64,000 nucleotides of DNA from Microbacterium sp. MYb72. Its GTDB lineage: Bacteria > Actinomycetota > Actinomycetes > Actinomycetales > Microbacteriaceae. The stretch is from assembly GCF_002979415.1 (NCBI RefSeq), contig NZ_PCOT01000007.1, positions 1 through 64,000 of the forward strand. The letters are read 5' to 3'. The position numbers were made by a program, and so were the translations under genes. Every line of letters starts with the position of its first letter. Position 1 is the stretch's first letter. Under the pieces are notes generated by a model that did no database searches, was not told where the DNA came from, and worked only from the letters and a program-made list of their open reading frames with translations. Positions 1 through 7,278 of the stretch are shown piece after piece.

Positions 1-419
1 CCGGGCTTCTCGGTGAACAGGCACCCGAAGCGGCCGATGGCGAGTGCGAGCGCGACGGCGGGGGCGAACAGATCACCGCTGCGTTCGCGGTAGCCGACGA
101 TCCGCTTCGTCACGTGCACTCCGGCCCACGCGCCGACCAGCGCTGACAGGATCGAGGCGTTGCCCGACAGGAACTGCTCACCCAGGCTGAGGTTCTTCGA
201 CGGGTCCAGATGCTGTGCCCAGGTGCCCAGCCGCGCGAAGATCGCGGCTCCGACCAGCGCGCCGAGCACGAGGTAGGGGATCCGCGGATCCTTCGCGCCC
301 CGCCGGCGCGCTTCGATCCAGAAGACGCCGCCGCCGGCGAGCATCCCGATCCCCTCGAAGAAACCGTGGGTCTCGATGGGCGGGCCGAAGCCGAACAGGT
401 CGTTCAGTGTCGGGAACAC
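1..419 (-). CDS. Lgt-like (prolipoprotein diacylglyceryl transferase family) membrane protein, C-terminus cut off
   Basis: About 139 N-terminal residues are visible and the gene runs off the left edge. The protein has several hydrophobic segments. Near residues 128-139 it has GRFGCLFTEKPG, which resembles the GRxGNFxNxExxG signature of Lgt, the membrane enzyme that moves diacylglycerol from phosphatidylglycerol to lipoprotein cysteines. The Asn of that signature is Cys here, so this is probably a divergent paralogue and not the housekeeping Lgt. The GTG at 419 is the first start after the in-frame stop of the upstream gene, two codons away, so translation is probably coupled. It is the third gene of the radical SAM operon. 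The lipid-handling role is inferred from family resemblance. Confidence 0.7.
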   Translation of the reverse strand, partial: MFPTLNDLFGFGPPIETHGFFEGIGMLAGGGVFWIEARRRGAKDPRIPYLVLGALVGAAIFARLGTWAQHLDPSKNLSLGEQFLSGNASILSALVGAWAGVHVTKRIVGYRERSGDLFAPAVALALAIGRFGCLFTEKP

Positions 420-422
420 GCG

Positions 423-731
423 CTAGCCCAGCATCCGCATCCACAGGAGCACCCAGAACGGGATGGCCACCGCCGCGAGAACCGCGAGCACGATCAGGTA
501 GGCGAGCACGTTGCGTGTATCGCCGAGCTTGCAGCGCGAGCGCAGGAGGCCTGCACGCCGGGCTTGGGCGTAGGCGACGATGGCCATGCCCGCGAAGCCC
601 AGCAGAGCGATCGGCCCGAGGACGCACGTGATCAGCGCGACCGTGGCGTTGACGCACAGCCGCAGCGGATCACGAGCGTTCGGAGGATCTCCGACGCTCG
701 GGTCGCGCTGGTTCAGAGGCCAGTCGGTCAT
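423..731 (-). CDS. small two-helix membrane protein in the radical SAM operon
   Basis: This 102-residue protein has a polar N-terminus of about 25 residues, a hydrophobic segment around residues 28-53, a basic cytoplasm-like loop (QARRAGLLRSRCKLGDTR) and a second hydrophobic segment around 75-98. Its ATG overlaps the stop of the radical SAM gene by ATGA, and its own stop lies 3 nt before the Lgt-like start, so the three genes are probably translated as one unit. I do not recognise a named family. Position suggests a partner or membrane anchor for one of the neighbouring enzymes, which is inference only. Confidence 0.75.
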   Translation of the reverse strand: MTDWPLNQRDPSVGDPPNARDPLRLCVNATVALITCVLGPIALLGFAGMAIVAYAQARRAGLLRSRCKLGDTRNVLAYLIVLAVLAAVAIPFWVLLWMRMLG

Positions 732-2329
732 GACGCCGAGGCAGACGCGATCAGCGGCAGCGAGGTGCGGCCTGTGGCGGTCGAGAGCTTCTGATCGGAC
801 AGCGGCTTCCACGCCTGCACGGCGCAGAACGGTGCGCACTGGTGGGCGTCGGTCTCGGAGTTGACCGTCGCCACGTGCACGCAGCACTGCGTCAGACGCT
901 CCTCGATCATGGTGTTGATGTCCATGAACGGCTTGACCGTGATGCGCTTCACCCGCTCGCCGAGGAACTGCCGCAGACGCTTGTGCTGCCCCGGCAGCGC
1001 TGCCGTGGCGAGCTTCGTGAGCGTGCCGATCCCGAGATCGCAGCCGGCGCAGATGTCCTTCCACAGCGACCCGATCGACGGATGGGAGAGCGACGACTGC
1101 TCGCTGAGGAGGTCGAGAAGCGACTGCTTCACGCTGTCCTTGAGCGCCTGGTTGATGTTGCTGTCGGCGATCCGGTTCGCGATCAGATCGGGGTTCAGAT
1201 CGAGGAACTGCTTCAGCTGCTCGTGACCGACGAGCGAGGTGAGCGAGCGCCAGGAGTCGGAGTCGTCGCGCAGCAGATAGCCGACAGAGCAGCAGTGCGG
1301 GTGACTGCAGGGGAGGGCGGTGAGGTCCTGCCAGGTGACCTCGCCCTCGGTCTGCGGTCCGAGACGGGCGAGCACGCCCGTGTGGGTCAGACGCTCCATC
1401 ACGTCGATCCCACTCGATCGTCCTGATCCGAAGACGGGCTGGATCGTCACGCCTCCGACGTAGGGAGTGACCATGGCTCGGCGGATGACGGTGCCGATCT
1501 CATGGTCGTTCACACCGAGGGCCGCGGTCATGGTCAGGGTCGTGAAGATCCCTGCGCCCGACAGTCGGGCGAGCGCCCGCTCCTTGAAGTGGCGGATGTC
1601 GGCGCCTCGGTGGAAACGCGACGTCTCCGGCTCCTCGCCGTCGTACTGCAGGTAGATCTCCACGCGCTCGCGGTGGCGCTTCAGCACGGCGAGGAACTCG
1701 TCGTCGTTCGCGATGCGCAACCCGTTCGAGTTGATGAGGATGCGGACGATCGGTCGGGCGATGAGCTGTTCGAGCAGCTGTTCGAGCCACGGGTACAGGG
1801 TCGGCTCACCACCGGAGAGCATCAGCACGTCGATGCGGTTGTTCTCCCGCGAGAGCTTCGCGTCGACGGACGCGAGCACCTCGTCGAGCGGAGCGACCGC
1901 CGTCGCCGCGGGGCTGGACTCCGCGAAGCAGGTCGGGCAGCGCAGGTTGCAGTGGTCGGTGATGTCGGCGAGCAGGATGCAGGTGTGCTGCGTCTGCATC
2001 TCGGGGAGCCCGTAGAGGTAGGCCTCGGGCACAGGGGCGAAGTTGCCGGTGAGGTCGGCCTCGTGCACCTTCGTCGGAGCCGTCCACTGTTCCAGATACC
2101 GCAGGATCTCCGCGGACTCGTCGTACAGCGTGCGCTGCAGTCCGTGCGTGCGACAACCGCGTTCCAGCCAGATCGTGCCGTCTCGATCGGCAAGCCAACC
2201 CGACAGGCGCTTCACTTCGGAGAGCGGGCGGTCAGGGTCTTCCGCATGGCACTCGGGGCAGAACGCGTTGACGTAGCGGTGGATGCGGTAATCGCGCAGC
2301 GGCATCCCGCTCGTAGCCGTCGTTGACAT
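728..2329 (-). CDS. radical SAM enzyme resembling tetraether lipid synthase (Tes / MJ0619 family)
   Basis: This is a 533-residue radical SAM protein. The SAM-cluster motif CNLRCPTC gives C127, C131 and C134, and SGGEPT lies at 172-177. An N-terminal CPEC (C24, C27) plus C59 looks like a rubredoxin-type iron site. Further cysteines form HPHCC (C341, C346, C347), CAGC (C427, C430), CCVH (C482, C483) and CAPFC (C498, C502), enough for two auxiliary clusters. This layout matches the archaeal MJ0619/Tes family, which joins lipid chains by C-C bonds at unactivated carbons. The gene opens an operon with a small membrane protein and an Lgt-like protein, consistent with a lipid substrate. A TAGCGT box ends 6 nt before the ATG, so the mRNA is probably leaderless. 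Substrate is unknown; a pterin methyltransferase role was once proposed for MJ0619. Confidence 0.8.
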   Translation of the reverse strand: MSTTATSGMPLRDYRIHRYVNAFCPECHAEDPDRPLSEVKRLSGWLADRDGTIWLERGCRTHGLQRTLYDESAEILRYLEQWTAPTKVHEADLTGNFAPVPEAYLYGLPEMQTQHTCILLADITDHCNLRCPTCFAESSPAATAVAPLDEVLASVDAKLSRENNRIDVLMLSGGEPTLYPWLEQLLEQLIARPIVRILINSNGLRIANDDEFLAVLKRHRERVEIYLQYDGEEPETSRFHRGADIRHFKERALARLSGAGIFTTLTMTAALGVNDHEIGTVIRRAMVTPYVGGVTIQPVFGSGRSSGIDVMERLTHTGVLARLGPQTEGEVTWQDLTALPCSHPHCCSVGYLLRDDSDSWRSLTSLVGHEQLKQFLDLNPDLIANRIADSNINQALKDSVKQSLLDLLSEQSSLSHPSIGSLWKDICAGCDLGIGTLTKLATAALPGQHKRLRQFLGERVKRITVKPFMDINTMIEERLTQCCVHVATVNSETDAHQCAPFCAVQAWKPLSDQKLSTATGRTSLPLIASASAS

Positions 2330-2372
2330 GGTCCGACGCTAGCAGCGCCGCCTTCGGGACGGTGTTGCGATC

Positions 2373-3026
2373 TCAGCGCGCCACGAAGCGCGCCTCCACC
2401 GTGGCCGCCACGACGATCTCTTCTGGCTCGTACTGTGCTGCGCCGCCGCTGTCGGCCGCGGCGGCCTTCATCATCATCGGAGCGGACGACACCGGTTGGC
2501 CCGCGGAGATCAGCCCGTTGTCGGCGATCGCGGTCGGGACGACATCGCTCAGCCCGAGTGCGCCCGCATACGCCTGAGCACGCGTGACGGCGACGCCGAC
2601 CGCGGATGCGGCGACCTCCTGTTCGACGCGAGAGCGCGTGTCAGGCGTGAGGTGCCAGTCGACCCAGCCGACCTCGACACCGTCCCAGGGGGAGATGTCG
2701 CTCACCCAGATCGACAGCTCGGATGCCTCGGAGAACGTCGCGGCGAGGTCGACGCTCGCGTAGTAGACCGGCGCGAGACGCTTGCCCTCGTTGTTCCACG
2801 GGCGCTCGGCACGCACAGAGAGACGAGTGCTCGACCAATCGACGAGCGTGCCTGCGGCTTTTCGCTCCGCGAGCGTGGCGCGAACCGGGTCGGCGAGACG
2901 GGTGAGTCGGTCGACGACCTCCGTCCGCTCCGAACCCTCGGCACGGACGGCGACGTGGATGGTGGCGCGTTCGGGGGCGACACGAGCCTCGTGCTCGCCG
3001 CGGACGGTGATCGTGACTTCGCTCAT
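2373..3026 (-). CDS. SIMPL domain (DUF541) protein
   Basis: The 217-residue protein begins directly with the SIMPL-type strand (SEVTITVRGEHEARVAPERATIHVAVRAEG would be the opening, quoted here only to residue SEVTITVRGEHEARV). It has the family's mixed alpha/beta pattern of VxG..V..PD/PxxA repeats and ends with VVAATVEARFVAR. No signal peptide is visible, so it is probably cytoplasmic, unlike the periplasmic E. coli YggE. SIMPL proteins are linked to oxidative stress but have no firm biochemical role. A TAGAGT box (3033-3038) ends 6 nt before the ATG, which suggests a leaderless transcript independent of tmRNA. The gene reads in the same direction as the radical SAM operon, 43 nt upstream of it. 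Confidence 0.8.
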   Translation of the reverse strand: MSEVTITVRGEHEARVAPERATIHVAVRAEGSERTEVVDRLTRLADPVRATLAERKAAGTLVDWSSTRLSVRAERPWNNEGKRLAPVYYASVDLAATFSEASELSIWVSDISPWDGVEVGWVDWHLTPDTRSRVEQEVAASAVGVAVTRAQAYAGALGLSDVVPTAIADNGLISAGQPVSSAPMMMKAAAADSGGAAQYEPEEIVVAATVEARFVAR

Positions 3027-3157
3027 GCGCCGACTCTACGCCAGGGGCCGGAATGGCGGACGAGGCGAAATGGTTGTAGTCTGTGATGCTCGGGTGCTGC
3101 GGCTCCCGAACTGAAAAGTCAACAGTGCGACAGCGGCTCCTTCGAAAGAAGGACCAC

Positions 3158-3527
3158 GGGGCTGATCGGTTTCGACAGCGCCTGTGAATCCACGAGAAGC
3201 GGGCCGAGGATGCAGAGTTATCTCGTAAACGCTCTCTGCAAAAAAATAGTTGCCGAAACCAAGCGCAACGACTTCGCCCTCGCTGCATAAGCGAGCCCGA
3301 TAGTCCGTCAGGCCGTATGTGATTCCGATACGGATCCTGGCGTCATCTAGGAATCTTGCTGCGTGACGGCGTCTGGACGTCACGTGGGACTCTTCCCAGG
3401 CTGGGCTTGTCGACTTAGGTGTCTGTGACAAAGGTCGGAGCCGAGTAGAACGTCTTCACAGACTGCGCCCGGAGAAGGCGTGGAGACTCAGCGTTGGACG
3501 GGGGTTCGATTCCCCCCAGCTCCACCA
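3158..3527 (+). ncRNA. ssrA: transfer-messenger RNA (tmRNA)
   Basis: This 370-nt RNA rescues stalled ribosomes and tags the unfinished protein. The 5' end GGGGCTGATCGGTTTCGAC is the standard one-piece tmRNA start. The 3' end, with a TTCGATTC T-loop and CCCCAGCTCCACCA acceptor strand, pairs with it and encodes CCA. The resume codon is GCC at 3252; the tag reads AETKRNDFALAA and stops with TAA at 3288-3290, giving the ALAA degron. smpB, often next to ssrA in actinobacteria, is not in this window. Confidence 0.97.
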
Positions 3528-3543
3528 GGTCGCTGTCGCGAGA

Positions 3544-3585
3544 AGAAGCCCCCGTGGATCCCCGGATCCGCGGGGGCTTCTGTCG
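3544..3585 (+). terminator. terminator after tmRNA
   Basis: An 11-bp perfect inverted repeat (AGAAGCCCCCG at 3544-3554, CGGGGGCTTCT at 3571-3581) follows the tmRNA end by 16 nt. A T-containing tail follows the stem. Confidence 0.85.
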
Positions 3586-3825
3586 TCTCTGGGCGCTGAT
3601 CCTGTGCCGACGTCCACGGCCCGGGCGATGGGGTGCGCGAGACGCGGTGCTCGTCGACCTTCGTGTCCGAAGAACGAATCGGCGAGGATTCCGTCACTAA
3701 TGGGGATATGCGAGATGCAAAGAATGCCTTCCTGGATTATGCCTTCTGAAATGCACTCCGATGAATTCTCACTGAGCGCAAATCCCCTTTTTCTGGGAGC
3801 ATGACGCCCTTGTAGCATCCGACGT
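3586..3825. other. intergenic region between tmRNA and the IclR gene
   Basis: There is no convincing gene in these 240 nt. The stretch 3690-3795 is visibly richer in A and T than its surroundings. It carries two copies of ATGCCTTC (3724-3731 and 3739-3746) and a TAGCAT box at 3813-3818, 7 nt before the IclR start codon. The repeats may be regulator sites for the downstream cassette, but this is weak. Confidence 0.4.
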
Positions 3826-4578
3826 ATGTCTCAGGTCGCATTGCCCGCGGGGCCGCCCAGCGGCAGCTTCGATCGCGTCGCGCAGGTGCTTCTGGCCATG
3901 TCGCGAATGGACGCTCCGCGCGTCGCCCAGATCAGCGAGCACACCGGTCTGCCGTCGAGCGCGGTCTACCGCTGCATCACGTCTCTTCTCGAGGCCGGCC
4001 TCATCGAGGAGGGGCCGTCGCGAGGCAGATACCACGCGGGCATCGTCTCGATCTCTCTTGCTGAGCGCTACCGGCGCAGCGTGCTCAGTGGGGATGCGAC
4101 GTCGCGCGTCCTGCACACGCTCGCCGGTCGGACGCTGGAGTTCGCGGCACTCCTCGTGCGTCGCGGAGATGACATGGTGTGCGTCGACACGGCGGACGGG
4201 TCCAGCGTGCTGCGATGCTCCTTCGTCGTCGGCGAGGTCGTGCCGCTCGTGGCGGGCGCCAGCGCGAAAGCGATCCTCGCGCACACGCCGCGGGGAGAGG
4301 TCGACGGCATCCTCGCCCGCAATGGAGTCGCGGGGTCGACCGCGTCCGGCGTCCTGTCGCTGCTGCCCGACGTGCGCGAGCGGGGATTCGCGATGAGCGC
4401 AGGCGAAGTCGACGAGGGAGTCTGGGGGGTCGCAGCACCGGTGTTCGCGGATGGGGGCGTGGTCGGCGCCGTGGCGACCATGGTACCGGTGCTGCGGGCG
4501 GCCCGCCTCATGCGCACCGCCGTCTCCGCGACCGTCTCGGCTGCCCAGGCTCTGTCGAGGCACCAGCTGAACATCTGA
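3826..4578 (+). CDS. IclR family transcriptional regulator
   Basis: This 250-residue protein has an N-terminal winged helix-turn-helix (about residues 14-75, with AQISEHTGLPSSAVYRCI). A C-terminal IclR effector domain (about 85-245) follows, including the typical PLVAGASAKAILA and VWGVAAPVF stretches. IclR proteins bind small carboxylates or aromatic metabolites and control neighbouring catabolic genes. It is followed by an NCS1 permease, an aminotransferase and an FAD dehydrogenase on the same strand, so it is the likely local regulator. A TAGCAT box 7 nt upstream of the ATG implies a leaderless mRNA and supports this start. The effector cannot be read from the sequence. Confidence 0.88.
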   Translation: MSQVALPAGPPSGSFDRVAQVLLAMSRMDAPRVAQISEHTGLPSSAVYRCITSLLEAGLIEEGPSRGRYHAGIVSISLAERYRRSVLSGDATSRVLHTLAGRTLEFAALLVRRGDDMVCVDTADGSSVLRCSFVVGEVVPLVAGASAKAILAHTPRGEVDGILARNGVAGSTASGVLSLLPDVRERGFAMSAGEVDEGVWGVAAPVFADGGVVGAVATMVPVLRAARLMRTAVSATVSAAQALSRHQLNI

Positions 4579-4673
4579 CAGAGAGGACCCGCCGTGCGTC
4601 GGCGCGCGGATTCGCATCCGGATTCGCGCGAATGACGGACGCCCGTTCTCCCCACACGAAAGGAGTTGACCCG

Positions 4674-6161
4674 ATGACGAGTCAACAGACGACCAACACC
4701 GGAACCCTCGCCGTCGAGCGCCGCACCATCGACATGGTGCCGAAGGACGAGAGGCACGGCACTCCGCTGAACCAGTTCACGCTCTGGTTCGGCGGGAACA
4801 TGCAGATCACGGCGATCGTCACCGGCCTGATCGCCGTCGCGATCTTCCACGCCGAACCGCTCACGGCGATCCTGGCCGTCCTCGTGGGCAATGTCATCGG
4901 CGGCGTGACCATGGCACTGCATTCAGGCCAGGGGCCTCGTATGGGGCTGCCGCAGATGATCTCCAGCAGAGCGCAGTTCGGCGTCCTCGGCGCGACGCTC
5001 CCGCTCGTCCTCGTGATCTGCATGTACCTCGGTTTCGCCTCGACCGGTGCGGCTCTCTCCGGAAGCGCGATCAATCACCTGCTCGGCATCCCGACCGCCG
5101 CAGGATCTGCTCCGATCGTCGGCATCCTGATCTTCGGAGTGCTGACGGTCATCGTCTCGATCTTCGGATATCAGCTGATCCACGTGCTGGGCCGGATCGC
5201 CACGGCAGCGGGCATCCTCGGGTTCACGTACCTGTTCATCCAGCTCTTCGCGAACTACGACGTCGGCGCGACGCTCGGCACCGGGGCCACGGATCCTGCC
5301 ACCTTCATGGTCTGCCTCACGCTCGGGGCGAGCTGGCAGATGACCTATGCGCCGTATGTCGCCGACTACTCCCGATACCTCCCGGCCGACACGTCGGTCG
5401 CGACGACGTTCTGGTCGACCTTCCTCGGCAGCGTGACCGGAACGCAGATCTCGATGACTCTGGGCATCCTGATCGGCGCCGTGTCGGGTGGCGCGCTGCT
5501 GGAGGGGCCGGTCGGCTTCGTCGGGCACCTCGCAGGGCCGGCGTACGCGGCCTTCGCGATCTACCTGGTCATCATCGTCGGCAAGCTCACCGCGAACACA
5601 CTCAACGCCTACGGAGGCATCATGAGCACGGTGACGGTGATCACGAGCTTCAATGCCGAGACGAGGATCTCGCGTCGAGCCCGATCGATCTACATCATCG
5701 TCTTCGTCGCGTTGACGATGGTGATCGCGATCGCCGCCAGCGCCGACTTCCTCAACAACTTCAAGAACTTCGTGCTGCTGCTCCTCGCGGTCTTCATCCC
5801 GTGGAGCATCATCAACCTCGTCGACTACTACCTGATCTCGAAGGAGCGCATCGACATCCCCGCCCTCTACGATCGTCGCGGCCGCTACGGCGCCGTGAAC
5901 CTCACGGCGATCGTCTCCTACGGCATCGGCATCCTCGTGCAGATCCCCTTCCTCACGAGCGACACGTACAGCATGCTCGGCGACTTCCACGGACCGCTCG
6001 CGGGAGTCCTCGGCGGAATCGACATCTCCTGGGCGGTCTCGATGGTCGTCACGTTCGCCGTCTACTATCCCTGGGCGAAGAAGACGATGAAACCTCCGGC
6101 AGACATGATCTATCCACCGGAGTACACGGCGGCGCAGACCGGCCAGATCGCGGTGAGCTGA
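4674..6161 (+). CDS. NCS1 family nucleobase/cation symporter (purine-cytosine permease type)
   Basis: This 495-residue polytopic membrane protein has about 12 hydrophobic segments. The N-terminal region (NQFTLWFGGNMQ, then a GxxxG-rich helix and GPRMGLPQMISSRAQFG) is characteristic of the NCS1 family, which imports purines, pyrimidines, hydantoins, allantoin or related heterocycles. The ATG at 4674 is preceded by AAAGGAG at a good distance; a much longer in-frame extension upstream overlaps the IclR gene and is unlikely. The next gene starts 1 nt after its stop. Shared transcription with an aminotransferase and a 2-hydroxyacid-type dehydrogenase suggests a nitrogenous heterocycle or amino-acid-like substrate; the exact solute is unknown. 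Confidence 0.88.
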   Translation: MTSQQTTNTGTLAVERRTIDMVPKDERHGTPLNQFTLWFGGNMQITAIVTGLIAVAIFHAEPLTAILAVLVGNVIGGVTMALHSGQGPRMGLPQMISSRAQFGVLGATLPLVLVICMYLGFASTGAALSGSAINHLLGIPTAAGSAPIVGILIFGVLTVIVSIFGYQLIHVLGRIATAAGILGFTYLFIQLFANYDVGATLGTGATDPATFMVCLTLGASWQMTYAPYVADYSRYLPADTSVATTFWSTFLGSVTGTQISMTLGILIGAVSGGALLEGPVGFVGHLAGPAYAAFAIYLVIIVGKLTANTLNAYGGIMSTVTVITSFNAETRISRRARSIYIIVFVALTMVIAIAASADFLNNFKNFVLLLLAVFIPWSIINLVDYYLISKERIDIPALYDRRGRYGAVNLTAIVSYGIGILVQIPFLTSDTYSMLGDFHGPLAGVLGGIDISWAVSMVVTFAVYYPWAKKTMKPPADMIYPPEYTAAQTGQIAVS

Positions 6162-6162
6162 C

Positions 6163-7278
6163 GTGTCCGTCTCAGCCGCGAAGGGAGCGGTGCAGCCGCG
6201 TCCCGAGATCGAGGAGCTGCCCCGCTATCGCCCGGGAGTGCCGGCGCAGCAGAGAGCAGGGCTCACCGGATTCAAGCTCTCGTCCAATGAGAACCCGTTC
6301 GAGCCGCTGCCCGCGGTCGTCGACGCGATTCGTCGCGCCGACCGGCACAACGTCTATCCGGATCCCACGGCGCTTCCGCTCCGCGAGAAGCTCTCCGAGG
6401 TCCTCCAGGTGCCGGCGACCTGCATCGTCGCGGGGGCGGGAAGCCTCGCGGTCCTGAACGACATCCTGCGCGTGTTCGCCGGACGGCGACCGGACGGCAG
6501 CAGGGATGAGATCGTCTACGCCTGGCGGTCCTTCGAGTCGTACCCGATCTCGATCGGAGAGACGGGAGCGCGGGCCGTGCCCGTGCCGCTGAGGCCGGAT
6601 CTGACGCACGACCTGGAAGGGATGCTCGCCGCGATCACGGAGCGGACGAAGATCGTGATCCTCTGCACGCCCAACAATCCGACGGGACCGGCGTTGGGCC
6701 ACGCCGAGGTGCGCGAGTTCCTGTCTCGGGTGCCCGCGCACGTGCTCGTGGTGATCGATGAGGCCTATATCGAGTACGTTCGGACCGCGGACCGGCTCGA
6801 TTCTCTCGCGCTGCAGCGGGAGTTCCCGAATGCGCTCATCCTGCGCACCTTCTCTAAGGCGCATGGACTCGCCGCGCTGAGGGTGGGGTACTGCGTGGCC
6901 CGGGAGGAGATCACCCGCCACCTCACGACGGTCGCCGTCCCCTTTGCCGTGTCTCAGGCAGGACAGATGGCGGCGATCGCCTCACTCGACGAACTGCCGG
7001 CGGTGCGGGATCGCGTCGAGTGGACGGTACGGGAGAGAACGCGAGTCAGGGACGAGCTTCTGACTCTCGGCCTGAGTGTCCCCGATGCGCAGGGGAACTT
7101 CGTCTGGTTGCCCCTGGGGGCAGGGTCAGAGCAGTTCACGGCTCTGTGCAGCGCTCAGGCGCTCGCCGTCCGGCCTTTTGCCGGAGAGGGGGTCCGCGTG
7201 TCCATCGGGCTTCCCGAGGCGCACGACCGCCTGCTCGCGCTCACACGCACGTACCTGCGTTCCCGGGGTGCGCGGTGA
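6163..7278 (+). CDS. PLP-dependent aminotransferase, HisC/Pat-like (fold type I)
   Basis: The 371-residue protein has the class I/II aminotransferase pattern: KLSSNENPFEP near the N-terminus, CTPNNPTGP for the PLP-ring Asn, VIDEAYIEY for the Asp contacting the pyridine nitrogen, and the PLP lysine in RTFSKAHGLAALRVGY. These features place it with histidinol-phosphate and aromatic-amino-acid aminotransferases. It is not in a his operon; it lies between an NCS1 permease and an FAD dehydrogenase, which argues for a catabolic role on an imported amine or an aromatic/imidazole amino acid. The GTG start lies 1 nt after the permease stop, and its end overlaps the next start. Confidence 0.85.
   Translation: MSVSAAKGAVQPRPEIEELPRYRPGVPAQQRAGLTGFKLSSNENPFEPLPAVVDAIRRADRHNVYPDPTALPLREKLSEVLQVPATCIVAGAGSLAVLNDILRVFAGRRPDGSRDEIVYAWRSFESYPISIGETGARAVPVPLRPDLTHDLEGMLAAITERTKIVILCTPNNPTGPALGHAEVREFLSRVPAHVLVVIDEAYIEYVRTADRLDSLALQREFPNALILRTFSKAHGLAALRVGYCVAREEITRHLTTVAVPFAVSQAGQMAAIASLDELPAVRDRVEWTVRERTRVRDELLTLGLSVPDAQGNFVWLPLGAGSEQFTALCSAQALAVRPFAGEGVRVSIGLPEAHDRLLALTRTYLRSRGAR

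Noticed and set aside
178..657. Open frames opposite or overlapping the Lgt-like and small membrane genes
   Set aside because: They lack the typical codon pattern and conserved motifs, and overlap genes with clear family features or tight coupling. They are shadows of high-GC coding sequence.
3158..3825. tmRNA 3' end as an integration site for a mobile island
   Set aside because: tmRNA genes often serve as attachment sites, and the following cassette could be foreign. No integrase and no second copy of the tmRNA 3' end was seen, so I do not call an island.
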